Assembly (NCBI RefSeq): GCF_039540575.1
Contig: NZ_BAABFC010000012.1
Location: 248,001-312,000 of the forward strand
Direction of reading: 5' to 3'
From: Pseudaeromonas paramecii
GTDB lineage: Bacteria; Pseudomonadota; Gammaproteobacteria; Enterobacterales; Aeromonadaceae
DNA: 64,000 nt
Shown: positions 51,980 to 63,089 of the stretch, one piece after another
How positions within the stretch are numbered: the stretch's first letter is position 1
Layout of the letters: every line of letters begins with the position of its first letter
Made by a program: the position numbers and the translations under genes
Notes under the pieces: generated by a model
Seen by the model: only the letters and a program-made list of their open reading frames with translations
Told to the model about the DNA's origin: nothing
The model's database searches: none

Positions 51980-52903
51980 ATGGGGTGGATCCGGCGATAC
52001 GGGCTTTGCTGCGGCTTGCTGCTGTGGTGGTGCAGCGGTGCCGTGCTGGCCGAGTGTGTCGGCCTGGTGGCCGGAAGCGGTGGTAAACGCTTCTGGAGCG
52101 AGGTGGTGATGGGGGCCCAGCTGGCCGGCCAGGATCTGGGGGTCAAGGTGCATGCCTTGCTGCCCATGGATGAGGAGGACGCCACCCAGCGGGAGGCCAT
52201 CAATCGCCTGGTGGCCATGGGCTGCCAGGGGCTGGTCATCGCCCCCAGCTCAGCGGCGCGCGAGGCCCATGTGTCCTTGCTGCGCAAACAGGGCATCGCC
52301 ACCTTGTATCTGGACCGGGATCTGCCCGGCGAGCGGGTGGCGGTGGTGGCGACCAACAACGGCGCGGCCGGCGAGCTGGCCGCCCACCGCATGGCGCAGG
52401 CCCTGGGCCGCCAAGGCCGGGTGCTGCTGGTGCGGCTCAAGTCCGGCATCCCCAGCACGGATGCCAGGGAGCTGGGGTTTGCCCGCGGCGCGCGGGAGGC
52501 GGGGCTGCAGCTCACCTATTCCCCCTATCTGGGGCTGGGCGTCGGGGAGGCGCGCAGCGTCTTGCTCCGTTTCCTGCGCGAGGCCGGACGCTTTGACGGT
52601 GTCTTCTCGGTGAATGAGTCCACCAGCTTGGCGGTGGCGGCGGTGTTGCGGGATCTGGGGCCCACCCCGGCGCCGCTGCATATCGGGTTCGACCTGGATC
52701 CTCAACTGGCTCAGGCGATCCGGGATGGGCGTCTGTATGGCGTCATGGTCCAGCAACCCCGGCAGCTGGGCTATCTGGCGGTGCAGCGGCTGGTGGATTA
52801 TTTGCGGGGCAAGCGGGTGGAGGATCACCAACTGATCCCGGCTCGCTTCATTACCGCAGAGGAGCTGGATCGCGTGGAAAACCGTGCCTTGGTGGCGCCC
52901 TGA
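51980..52903 (+). CDS. Orphan periplasmic sugar-type binding protein
   Basis: This 307-residue exported protein has a signal peptide (cut near VLAECVG) and the LacI/RbsB-type type I periplasmic-binding fold: GLVAGSGGKRFWSEVVMGAQLAGQDLGVKV, NRLVAMGCQGLVIAPSSAAREAHV, GELAAHRMAQALGRQGRVLLV and FDGVFSVNESTSLAVAAVLRDLG. No permease or ATPase genes lie nearby, so it may serve a distant ABC transporter or a signalling receptor, as TorT does. ATG 51980 follows GAAGGGGGTGCT. Ligand unknown. Confidence 0.8.
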   Translation: MGWIRRYGLCCGLLLWWCSGAVLAECVGLVAGSGGKRFWSEVVMGAQLAGQDLGVKVHALLPMDEEDATQREAINRLVAMGCQGLVIAPSSAAREAHVSLLRKQGIATLYLDRDLPGERVAVVATNNGAAGELAAHRMAQALGRQGRVLLVRLKSGIPSTDARELGFARGAREAGLQLTYSPYLGLGVGEARSVLLRFLREAGRFDGVFSVNESTSLAVAAVLRDLGPTPAPLHIGFDLDPQLAQAIRDGRLYGVMVQQPRQLGYLAVQRLVDYLRGKRVEDHQLIPARFITAEELDRVENRALVAP

Positions 52904-52918
52904 GGCCAGGACGGCAAG

Positions 52919-52950
52919 ACCCGCGGGCACGGCAAGCGGCGCCCGCGGGT
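52919..52950. terminator. GC-rich hairpin between convergent genes
   Basis: Arms ACCCGCGGGC and GCCCGCGGGT with a 12-base loop, without a T run. Placed between the binding protein and the amylase gene ends. Confidence 0.45.
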
Positions 52951-52965
52951 GTCACTGGAGGCGGC

Positions 52966-54552
52966 TTACAGCCGGTAGATGGCCAACCCCTGGGCTGGCA
53001 GCCTCAGCTGCAGGGTCTGGCCCGCATTCAGCGTACCCTGGCCCAGCAGGCGTTGCGGCGCTTCGCTCTTGAGGGGCAGGCTGAGGGCCTGGGCCTGGCG
53101 GCTGTAGTTGAGCACCACCAGCACACGTTCGTCCCCTGATTGACGCAGGTAGGCCAGCACAGGTCCCTCGGCCAGCAGCTGCAAATCCCCCAGGCGCAGG
53201 GCCGGATGCGCCTTGCGCAGGGCGATCAGCTGCTGATAGTGATGCCAGAGTGAGTCGGGTTCGGCCTGCTGATCTGCCGCGTTATAGTCGGCCTGGTTGT
53301 CGGCTGGCGCCCGGAACGGCGTGACGGTGCTGAAGCCGCCATCGGCCTGCCAGCTCATGGGGGCCCGCAATCCCCAGTCGCCGGCGTTGCCCCGGCTGGT
53401 GCCCATGCCGATCTCCTCGCCGTAATAGATAAACGGCTGACCCGGCAGGGTCAGCTGGGTGGCCGCCGCCAGCCGGTAGGCGGCCTCGTCACCGGCCAAG
53501 TCCACCATCAGCCGCTCGCCGGCATAGCTGTCATGACTGCCCAGTACCAGTCCCATATCGGCGAGTGGATACTGCTGCAGTATCTCACTCAAGTGCTTGG
53601 TCACCTTGCCATGTTTTACCGACGCACGTACCTGTCGGTTGAAGCCAAAGGCAAAGGATGAGCCACAGGCATCTCTGCCGGCGGCACCTACCGGATCGGT
53701 CGGCTCCTCGCACACCATGAAGTTGCCCGGGTAGCTGTGTACCAGGGTCTGCAGATCCTTGAGGATGGGTTTGTTTTCCGGTTGGGACTCGTAGGCTTGG
53801 GGGCCGTTCTCAATGAGCTGGCCTACTGCATCGATACGGAAGCCATCCACCCCCTGGTTCATCCAGTAGCGCAGGTTGTCGTGGTGGAAGGCCAGCACCT
53901 GGGGATTGCGCAGGTTGAAGTCGGGCATGTCGACCCAGAAGACGCCGTAGTAGTAGTCACCTCTGCCCACTTGCGTTCTATGCCAGCTGGGCTGGCGAGC
54001 CCAGTTGACCCAGTAGGGATCCCGCTCGGCCCAGATATACCAGTCGCGCTTGCCGTTGCGATTGGCCTTGGCGTCGGCAAACAGCGGGTTGGCATCCGAG
54101 CTGTGGTTGATGACGTAATCCATGATGATGCCCATGCCCCGGGCGTGGGCCGCCTCCAGCAGGGCCTGGAAGTCGGCCCGGCTGCCGTAGTCGGCCTCCA
54201 CGTCCCGGTAATTCACCACGCCGTAGCCGTGATCCCTGTCCTTACTCTGGTTTACCGGCATCAGCCACAGGCCCTGTATTCCCAGGTCTTGCAGGTAGTC
54301 CAGCCGGCTGATGAGACCCCGAAAGTCTCCGATGCCATCGCCGTTGCTGTCCTGAAAGCCCCGCACATAGATCTCCATGAACACGGCGCCCCGGGCCCAG
54401 TCGGTAGGCAGGGTTCGGGCCGGGATCTGCTGGGCCACAGGGCTCAGATCCTGTGAAGGGAGCGCCGAGCTGGACAATGTCTCTGGGGCGGTTGGCGGGG
54501 CACTGGCACAACTGCCCAGCAGCAGGAGCGTGAGGGGAAGAAGAAGGCGCAT
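52966..54552 (-). CDS. GH13 alpha-amylase family lipoprotein
   Basis: This 528-residue enzyme has a lipobox (LLLLGSC at residues 9-15) and a GH13 catalytic barrel: region I DYVINHSSD, region II GFRIDAVGQL (nucleophile D241), region III acid-base E282 (FMVCEEPT), and region IV SHD with D341, where NHD is usual. A calcium-type DSNGDGIGDFRG lies near residue 68. A C-terminal beta domain closes the protein. It should cut alpha-glucans at the cell surface or in the periplasm. Substrate range is not predictable. Confidence 0.88.
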   Translation of the reverse strand: MRLLLPLTLLLLGSCASAPPTAPETLSSSALPSQDLSPVAQQIPARTLPTDWARGAVFMEIYVRGFQDSNGDGIGDFRGLISRLDYLQDLGIQGLWLMPVNQSKDRDHGYGVVNYRDVEADYGSRADFQALLEAAHARGMGIIMDYVINHSSDANPLFADAKANRNGKRDWYIWAERDPYWVNWARQPSWHRTQVGRGDYYYGVFWVDMPDFNLRNPQVLAFHHDNLRYWMNQGVDGFRIDAVGQLIENGPQAYESQPENKPILKDLQTLVHSYPGNFMVCEEPTDPVGAAGRDACGSSFAFGFNRQVRASVKHGKVTKHLSEILQQYPLADMGLVLGSHDSYAGERLMVDLAGDEAAYRLAAATQLTLPGQPFIYYGEEIGMGTSRGNAGDWGLRAPMSWQADGGFSTVTPFRAPADNQADYNAADQQAEPDSLWHHYQQLIALRKAHPALRLGDLQLLAEGPVLAYLRQSGDERVLVVLNYSRQAQALSLPLKSEAPQRLLGQGTLNAGQTLQLRLPAQGLAIYRL

Positions 54553-54786
54553 GGTCGGTCTGTCTCATGGGGGATGGGCATGTTTGGTCGGTCAGCATAC
54601 CGGTCGCGCGTGTCATTGGTAGATTGCAGGGTTGGCAACCCGAGCGGGGTCACAAAACGACCTGGGAATAAAAGTAAGAAAAAATATGTATCATTTGAAT
54701 CCATAAATTGCCTTGCAATCATCATGGGATTGTCATCAGCGCGGCTTACCGTCTAGGCACTTTGCACAAGCATGGAGATGCTTACT

Positions 54787-56331
54787 ATGTTGATCTACAA
54801 GGAAAAATATAAGAAGCCCGCCCTGGTTGCCGCCGCCGTGCTGGCGGTCATGACCCTGTCGGCCTGCAATGACAGCGACAACGACACCACGGCAGCGCGC
54901 AGCAGCAGTAAGCCCAAAAACATCATACTGATGATCAGTGATGGGGCCAGCTGGAACACCTGGGAGATGGGGGCCGAATGGCAGGCTGGCGTCACTGCCA
55001 ATGCCTTGCCGGCCTATGCCGACATGGAGGTGCGTCTGGGGATGACCACCTACCCGCTGACCACCAGCAGCAAGCCCACCAATGACGTCAACGGCGATGG
55101 CCTCAGCTACGATGCCGCCAAGGCCTGGGATGAGAGTGCCGCCACCGTGGACGAGAGCGACAGCTACCAGACCGCCATCGCCGGCTATCAGTATCTGAAG
55201 TCCAACTATACCGACTCGGCTGCCGCCGGCACGGCCCTGGCCACCGGCCACAAGACCTACAACAACGCCATCAACTACGACAACCTGGGTCAGCCGCTGG
55301 CCTACATCACCCAACTGGCCAAGCAGGCTGGCAAGGCCACCGGTGTGGTGACCTCGGTTCAGCTGTCCCACGCCACCCCCGCTGCCTTTGCCGCCCAAAA
55401 CCTCAGCCGCAAGAACATGACCGATATCGCCCGGGACATGCTGACCAACGGCAACCTGGATCTGCTGATGGGCACCGGCAACCCGGGCTATGACGGCAAT
55501 GGTAGCGACATGAGCGCCTTGAGTGACGACGAGTGTGCCGCCACCTATGCCTGCTATACCCCCTACGACACCATTGGGGAGACTGAGTGGACCTCCCTCA
55601 AGGCCGGCGAGCTGATCCCGAGTGGCTCCAGCACCCCCTGGACCCTGATTGAGAGCAAGGCCAGCTTCGAGGCCCTGGCCAATGGTAGTCTGAGCGTGAC
55701 GGGTCCCCTGGTGGGCATCCCCAAGGTTCGCTGGACCCTGCAACAGGGCCGGGAGGCCAGCGTGCTGGGGGCCGATGCCAGCCAGCCCAGCGGCGTGAAG
55801 AAGATCGCCACAGTGCCGGATCTGCCCACCCTGACCCAGGGCGCACTCAATTACCTGGGCAAAAATGAGTCTGGCTTCTTCCTGATGGTGGAAGGCGGCG
55901 CCGTGGATTGGGCGGCCCATGCCAACCAGGCGGATCGCATGGTGGAGGAGCAGGTGGACTTCAACCAGGCCCTGCAAGCGGTGGAAGAGTGGGTGGCGGC
56001 CAACAGCAGCTGGGACGAGACCCTGCTCATCGTCACCACAGACCACGGCAACGCCCTGCCTCTGGGGCTGGACTCCGACAGCGTGCCCTACCAGAGCCTG
56101 ACCTTTAACGGTGCCGAGGCCCTGCCGGCGGTGCGCTTCTGGAGTGGCAACCACACCAATGAGCTGGTGCGGCTGTGGGCGCGCGGTCAAGGCAGTGACG
56201 AGTTCAACGCCCGGGTACGTGGTCAGGATGCGACCTTTGCCAGCACGGTGGGGCACAACACCGAGGGCAACTACGTGGATAACACGGATGTCTTCGGTGT
56301 CATGCAGGCCGCTCTGCCCAGCGATGAATAA
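54787..56331 (+). CDS. Alkaline phosphatase (lipoprotein)
   Basis: This 514-residue PhoA-family enzyme has a lipobox (VMTLSAC), NIILMISDGAS with a metal-binding Asp, the nucleophilic Ser144 in YTDSAAAGTALATGHKTYNN, and metal ligands in GGAVDWAAHANQ and VTTDHGNALPL. It releases phosphate from esters outside the cytoplasm. ATG 54787 has GGAG at 9 bases; ATG 54772 and 54778 are less likely. No good Pho box was found, so phosphate control cannot be claimed. Divergent from the amylase gene. Confidence 0.9.
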   Translation: MLIYKEKYKKPALVAAAVLAVMTLSACNDSDNDTTAARSSSKPKNIILMISDGASWNTWEMGAEWQAGVTANALPAYADMEVRLGMTTYPLTTSSKPTNDVNGDGLSYDAAKAWDESAATVDESDSYQTAIAGYQYLKSNYTDSAAAGTALATGHKTYNNAINYDNLGQPLAYITQLAKQAGKATGVVTSVQLSHATPAAFAAQNLSRKNMTDIARDMLTNGNLDLLMGTGNPGYDGNGSDMSALSDDECAATYACYTPYDTIGETEWTSLKAGELIPSGSSTPWTLIESKASFEALANGSLSVTGPLVGIPKVRWTLQQGREASVLGADASQPSGVKKIATVPDLPTLTQGALNYLGKNESGFFLMVEGGAVDWAAHANQADRMVEEQVDFNQALQAVEEWVAANSSWDETLLIVTTDHGNALPLGLDSDSVPYQSLTFNGAEALPAVRFWSGNHTNELVRLWARGQGSDEFNARVRGQDATFASTVGHNTEGNYVDNTDVFGVMQAALPSDE

Positions 56332-56346
56332 ACTTGGCCACCGTGG

Positions 56347-56375
56347 CGGGCGATCCTGTGGATCGCCCGTTTTTC
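56347..56375 (+). terminator. Terminator after the alkaline phosphatase
   Basis: Stem GGGCGATCC / GGATCGCCC with a TGT loop and a GTTTTT tail. Confidence 0.88.
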
Positions 56376-56412
56376 GTTGGGCAATGCATGCCCGGAACTA
56401 AGGAGGGTTGAG

Positions 56413-56960
56413 ATGCGAGGGAAACGGATGGGGCTGATGCGGCGACGGGCCTGGTGGATCCTGCTATTGGCCGTCGGCCTGCCGGCCGCCCAGGCGGCGC
56501 AGGTGTGCCAAGCCGATCTGGCTCCGCAGGTGGTGGATGCCCGCTGGCAGCCACTGGATGCGCAGAGGGTGCGCGACAAGCAGACCGGCCTGGAGTGGCA
56601 GCGCTGCAGTTGGGGGCAGACAGGGCCGGATTGTGCTCAGGGCCAGGCGCAGCGCCTGACCTGGCCCCAGAGTCAGGAGCTGATCTATCGCCTGAACCGG
56701 CAAGGCTGGGGAGAAGCCCAAAACTGGCGGCTGCCTACCCGGGCCGAGCTGCTGAGTCTGGTGCGCCCCGGCTGTCTGCGACCCAGCATAGATCTGCGGG
56801 TCTTCCCCCACACCGAGGCCCTGTGGTTCTGGAGTGATGACGGGGGTGGCGTGGCCGGTAGCGACCGCCAGTATGTGGATTTTGCCACCGGCTGGCCGGG
56901 GGAGGATGATCCCCAATTGGCCAATGCCGTGCGGCTGGTGCGGCGAGGGCCGCCCGCCGA

Positions 56961-56964
<4 letters not shown>
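56413..56964 (+). CDS. Secreted DUF1566 (Lcl C-terminal) domain protein
   Basis: This 183-residue exported protein has a signal peptide ending AAQAAQ. The mature part has VRDKQTGLEWQRCSWGQTG, NRQGWGEAQNWRLPTRAELLSLV and FWSDDGGG...YVDFATG, the DUF1566 pattern. Proteins with this domain are found on many bacterial surfaces, some linked to collagen-like adhesins (Lcl); its job here is unknown. Two cysteine pairs may form disulfides. AAGGAGGGTTGAG precedes ATG 56413. Its end overlaps the luxQ end by 4 bases. Confidence 0.8.
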
Positions 56965-59603
<2,639 letters not shown>

Positions 59604-59606
59604 CTG

Positions 59607-60725
59607 TTACTCCTGTTCCATGTCCGAATAACGAAAGGCGCGCGCCTGCAAGCCTTGTAGCACCGTCTTGGGGGTGTCTGGGGTGACCAGCACCAGATCC
59701 CCGGCAAACACCCGGGGCAGGGGCAGCCCCTGCAGATCCCGCTGTATGGCTTCGGCGACCGCCACCCCGGTATCGTCGTTGATGCGCATCACGGTGGCGG
59801 CCAGTTCCCCGCGGGCCAGGGCCGCCAGCTCCTGGGATCCGCCGCCCCAGCCGTTGACCTGCACCTTGCCCTGTCTTCCCTTCTGTTTGATGGCATCCAG
59901 GGCGCCCAGAGCGGTGTCGGTGGCACAGGCAAACAGCAGATCCAGATCCGGATACTGCTCCAGGGCCGATAAGGCCGCCTGGCGCGCCGACGCGCGATCG
60001 GACTGGGTATAGAAGGCCAGTCGCAGCTGACTGTTGGACTGAGGCCGCATCTGCTCGATAAAGGTATCGCCGCGGGCCGTGCTCACATAGCCAGGACTAC
60101 GGTAAAGCATGGCGTAATCAAAATGGGGGCGCCCGGCCGCCTGGCGGCGAAAGAAGTCGGCCAACAGACGGCTGCCTTGCTGATGGTCAAAGCCGACATA
60201 AAGCAGCGGGGGCCGCGCCTCCCAGTCTTTGAGGGGGGTGGTGATGTTTTGCAGTATCACCTTGGGCCGGCCACGGCTGAGCAGCCGGGCTATGTACTTG
60301 TGCTGAAACTGAGCGTCAAGCGTGTAGATAAGGTAATCGGGATCCGCCGCCAGGGCGGTTACCAGTTGCTGGGTCTGCTGCCGCTCATCCTGTTCCGGCG
60401 CCTTGTCGTAGCTTTGCAACTGGTAGTCCAGCCCCAGCTGGGTCAGGCGACGCTCCAGGGCCAGACGGTTGCGACGCCAGTAGTCGGAGAGCTGGCCGCC
60501 CGGGCTGATGAGGGCGATCCGCATCGGTCCCTGCTGATGTAGCCGGGCCGGCTGTGGCGCGTTGCGCACCAGGCGCTTGAGGGTCTGGGTAGCCTGGGCC
60601 TGCTCCGGGTGCATGGCCTGGTACTGGCTCAGGGGCCAGTATTCATCCAGCCCTTCGGCGCCAAGCACCGACAGACCCAGTCCCCAGAGCAGCAGGCCGG
60701 TTAGCCATGCCCCTTTTCTCCCCAT
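59607..60725 (-). CDS. luxP: Autoinducer-2 binding protein LuxP
   Basis: This 372-residue periplasmic protein has a signal peptide (MGRKGAWLTGLLLWGLGLSVLGAEG) and an RbsB-like fold. Residues that bind AI-2 in V. harveyi LuxP all have counterparts: Q78, S80 and W83 (GGQLSDYW), N160 (LQNITTP), R218 (STARGDTF), T269/D270 (CATDTALG), W293 (NGWGGGS) and R314 (VMRINDDTG). The protein should present boronated AI-2 to LuxQ, encoded next. ATG 60725 follows AAGGAG; GTG two codons upstream is inside the site. Confidence 0.92.
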   Translation of the reverse strand: MGRKGAWLTGLLLWGLGLSVLGAEGLDEYWPLSQYQAMHPEQAQATQTLKRLVRNAPQPARLHQQGPMRIALISPGGQLSDYWRRNRLALERRLTQLGLDYQLQSYDKAPEQDERQQTQQLVTALAADPDYLIYTLDAQFQHKYIARLLSRGRPKVILQNITTPLKDWEARPPLLYVGFDHQQGSRLLADFFRRQAAGRPHFDYAMLYRSPGYVSTARGDTFIEQMRPQSNSQLRLAFYTQSDRASARQAALSALEQYPDLDLLFACATDTALGALDAIKQKGRQGKVQVNGWGGGSQELAALARGELAATVMRINDDTGVAVAEAIQRDLQGLPLPRVFAGDLVLVTPDTPKTVLQGLQARAFRYSDMEQE

Positions 60726-60872
60726 TACCACTCCTTAAGCACCTGTCCTCAGGCCCATTACCCACCGGATTCGGTCGAATCATTGTAGAGCATTCCCCCC
60801 GGCAGAATCACCTGATGATATCAAGCTTGGTCATTTGTCAAGGAGGATCACTTTTTTGCAACAATCGGTTAA

Positions 60873-60888
60873 CCAACCCGGTTGTTGG
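60873..60888. repeat. Inverted repeat between luxP and flp
   Basis: CCAAC and GTTGG arms surround CCGGTT, close to another GGTTAACC palindrome at 60867-60874, in the divergent promoter region. Candidate regulatory site; regulator unknown. Confidence 0.4.
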
Positions 60889-60993
60889 CTATGGTTGATC
60901 TAGGGTCGGCGTCACAAACGGGCGACCGGGCCAGGACGGCCGACAGGAGCTTGCCCCCTGCCGGGCATAAACCAAGGGTGTGTGGAGGTGGTT

Positions 60994-61167
60994 ATGAACA
61001 AGCTGGCAAACAAGATCTGTGCCTTCTGGCAGGACGAAGAAGGGCTCACCACGGTGGAATATGCGGTGGCGGGTACCCTGGTGGCCCTGGCGGTGGTGAC
61101 GGCATTTACCGATTTGGGGACGGCAGTCGGAGATGCCATTCGCAGAATCATTGCTGAGATTCAATGA
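60994..61167 (+). CDS. flp: Flp-type pilin of the Tad locus
   Basis: This 57-residue pilin has a short leader ending EEG before LTTVEYAVAGTLVALAVVTAF, with the Flp-type Glu-Tyr pair, and a small helical rest (TDLGTAVGDAIRRIIAEIQ). It should be cleaved by the TadV peptidase and assembled by the Tad machine as the adhesive fibre subunit. GGAGGTGGTT precedes the ATG. It is first in the locus. Confidence 0.93.
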   Translation: MNKLANKICAFWQDEEGLTTVEYAVAGTLVALAVVTAFTDLGTAVGDAIRRIIAEIQ

Positions 61168-61174
61168 CGCTCAG

Positions 61175-61651
61175 ATGAATATCCTGCTATTGGCCGCCCT
61201 CTGCTACGGCGCCCTGGTGGATATCCAGACCCAGCGCATCCCCAATGCCCTGGTGCTGGCCCTGCTGGGTTTGGCCCTGTTGCAGCAGCTGCCGGGTGTG
61301 CCGCTCACCGGCCCCAGCCCGGCCAGTGCCCTGGCGGGGTTGGGGCTGGGACTGGCCCTGAGCCTGCCCTGCTATGCCATGGGGCTGCTGGGGGCCGGCG
61401 ATGCCAAGTTGCTGGCCGCCTGTGGCGCCGTGCTGGGCTGGCCCGGCTTTATCTGGCTGCAGCTGGCCAGCTGGTTATTTATCGGCGTGTTGAGTCTGCT
61501 CTGGCTGCTCAGCCACGGGCTGCTGCAGCGGCTATGCTGGCACTGGCGTCATCCCGCTGGCGTTGTGGCCGAGTTCAAGGCTCAGACGGTGCGCCTGCCC
61601 TTTGGCGGCGCCCTCTTTCTGGCAGCCTTGGCCCAGCAGTTCTACGGTTAA
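61175..61651 (+). CDS. tadV: Flp prepilin peptidase TadV (CpaA)
   Basis: This 158-residue inner-membrane aspartyl protease of the A24 family has LVDIQTQRIPNALVLAL, where the first catalytic Asp lies near the first helix, and LGAGDAKLLAAC with the GxGDxK motif. It cleaves Flp pre-pilin. It lacks the methyltransferase domain of PilD. It starts 7 bp after the flp stop; the open frame extends upstream but overlaps flp. Confidence 0.93.
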   Translation: MNILLLAALCYGALVDIQTQRIPNALVLALLGLALLQQLPGVPLTGPSPASALAGLGLGLALSLPCYAMGLLGAGDAKLLAACGAVLGWPGFIWLQLASWLFIGVLSLLWLLSHGLLQRLCWHWRHPAGVVAEFKAQTVRLPFGGALFLAALAQQFYG

Positions 61652-61715
61652 CACACATAGCCGCGGCCAGTTGGCCGGGGCAGGGAGGCCGGCCCTGGCT
61701 GGCAAGGAGGCGCAG

Positions 61716-63089
61716 ATGAGCGAACCTGGCCGCAGTCTTGATGACGAGGCGATCGCCGAGGAAGCCTGTGCCCTGTTTCCGCCCCTGGTGGCGCCCCCGG
61801 CCGAGCTGGCGCCACGCCCCCGCAGTCTGGCGGACACCGGCATCCCCCGCCGGGTGCTGGAGATGCTGCTGATCAAACACCTCTCTCAGGTCACCGAACT
61901 GGACAAGCTGGCCTTGTCGTCTCGCCTGTGTCTGTCGGGCTCCCTGGTGGAGGAGCTGTTGCAGGGGCTCAAGGGGGAGGCGCTGCTGGAGACCCGGGCC
62001 GATGGCCGCTTCGAACGGAGCCTGCGCTTCGGCCTGACCCACAAGGGCATGGCCCTGGCTCAGTACGAGTGGCAGCGGGATGGCTATCTGGGGCCGGCAC
62101 CGGTCAGCCTTACTCAGTACCGGGCCCTGGTGATGCGCCAGAGCGCCCGCCACGATTTTGTCACCGCCGAGCGCTTCGCCGCCGGCATGAGTGATGTGCT
62201 GCTGACCCCGGCGATGATCAACCAACTGGGCCCGGCCCTCAATTCCGGCCGGGCCATCTTCATCTACGGTCATCCTGGCACCGGCAAGACCTATGTCTCC
62301 CGCCGCCTGGTGCGGCTGTTTGCCACCGGGGTGCTGATCCCCCATGCCCTGTGTATCGACGAGCATGTACTGCCGGTGTTCGATCCCCTGGTGCACCGGC
62401 CGCTGCAGCTGGGACAAGGGGCCTCTTTGCGACTGGATGAGGGGGCGGATCCGCGCTGGCAGTGGTGCCAACGGCCCGAGGTGATGGTAGGGGGAGAGCT
62501 CACCACCGACATGCTGGATGTGAACTACGACGCCAGCTTGCATGCCTACCGGGCCCCCTTGCAGCTCAAGGCCAATAACGGTCTGTTTCTTATCGACGAT
62601 CTGGGTCGGCAGAAGGTGGCGGTGGATGCCATCCTCAACCGCTGGATCGTGCCCATGGAGGAGCGGATCGACTATCTGACCCTGGCCTCCGGCAAGCACT
62701 TTGAGGTGCCGTTTGAGCAGGTACTGGTGTTCTCCACCAACCTGCCGCCCCACGAGTTGGTGGACGAGGCCTTCTTGCGCCGCATCGGCTACAAGATCCC
62801 CTTCCTGCCCATCAGCCCGGAGCACTATCGCCAGCTTTGGCAGCAGCAATGCCAGCGCCATGAGGTGCAGTGGGATGAGCCCCTGTTGCAGCACCTGCTC
62901 AAGGATCTTCACCAGGCCTGCGCCGTGCCCCTGTTGCCCTGTCACCCACGGGATCTGGTGGGCCTGTGCCGGGATCAGATCAACTTCACGCAAGCCCCTC
63001 CCAGACTGACCAGCGAACTGCTCGATGCGGTATGGCGCAGCTACTTCGTCAGCACGGAGGAACAAGGAGGGAAGGATCATGAAGGGTAA
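61716..63089 (+). CDS. Tad-linked AAA+ ATPase with winged-helix-like N-terminus
   Basis: This 457-residue protein has an N-terminal region (about 40-135) with a winged-helix look: LLIKHLSQVTELDKLALSSRLCLSGSLVEELLQGLKGEALLETRADG. An AAA+ domain follows, with Walker A FIYGHPGTGKTYVSRRL, Walker B GLFLIDDL and sensor VLVFSTNLPP. It is not one of the core Tad proteins. Placement between tadV and rcpC, with similar proteins I recall beside Flp genes in other bacteria, suggests a role in regulating or assembling the pilus. AAGGAGGCGCAG precedes the ATG. Confidence 0.75.
   Translation: MSEPGRSLDDEAIAEEACALFPPLVAPPAELAPRPRSLADTGIPRRVLEMLLIKHLSQVTELDKLALSSRLCLSGSLVEELLQGLKGEALLETRADGRFERSLRFGLTHKGMALAQYEWQRDGYLGPAPVSLTQYRALVMRQSARHDFVTAERFAAGMSDVLLTPAMINQLGPALNSGRAIFIYGHPGTGKTYVSRRLVRLFATGVLIPHALCIDEHVLPVFDPLVHRPLQLGQGASLRLDEGADPRWQWCQRPEVMVGGELTTDMLDVNYDASLHAYRAPLQLKANNGLFLIDDLGRQKVAVDAILNRWIVPMEERIDYLTLASGKHFEVPFEQVLVFSTNLPPHELVDEAFLRRIGYKIPFLPISPEHYRQLWQQQCQRHEVQWDEPLLQHLLKDLHQACAVPLLPCHPRDLVGLCRDQINFTQAPPRLTSELLDAVWRSYFVSTEEQGGKDHEG

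Noticed and set aside
54553..54786. Pho box upstream of the alkaline phosphatase
   Set aside because: Single TGTCAT half-sites occur but no tandem repeat with proper spacing.
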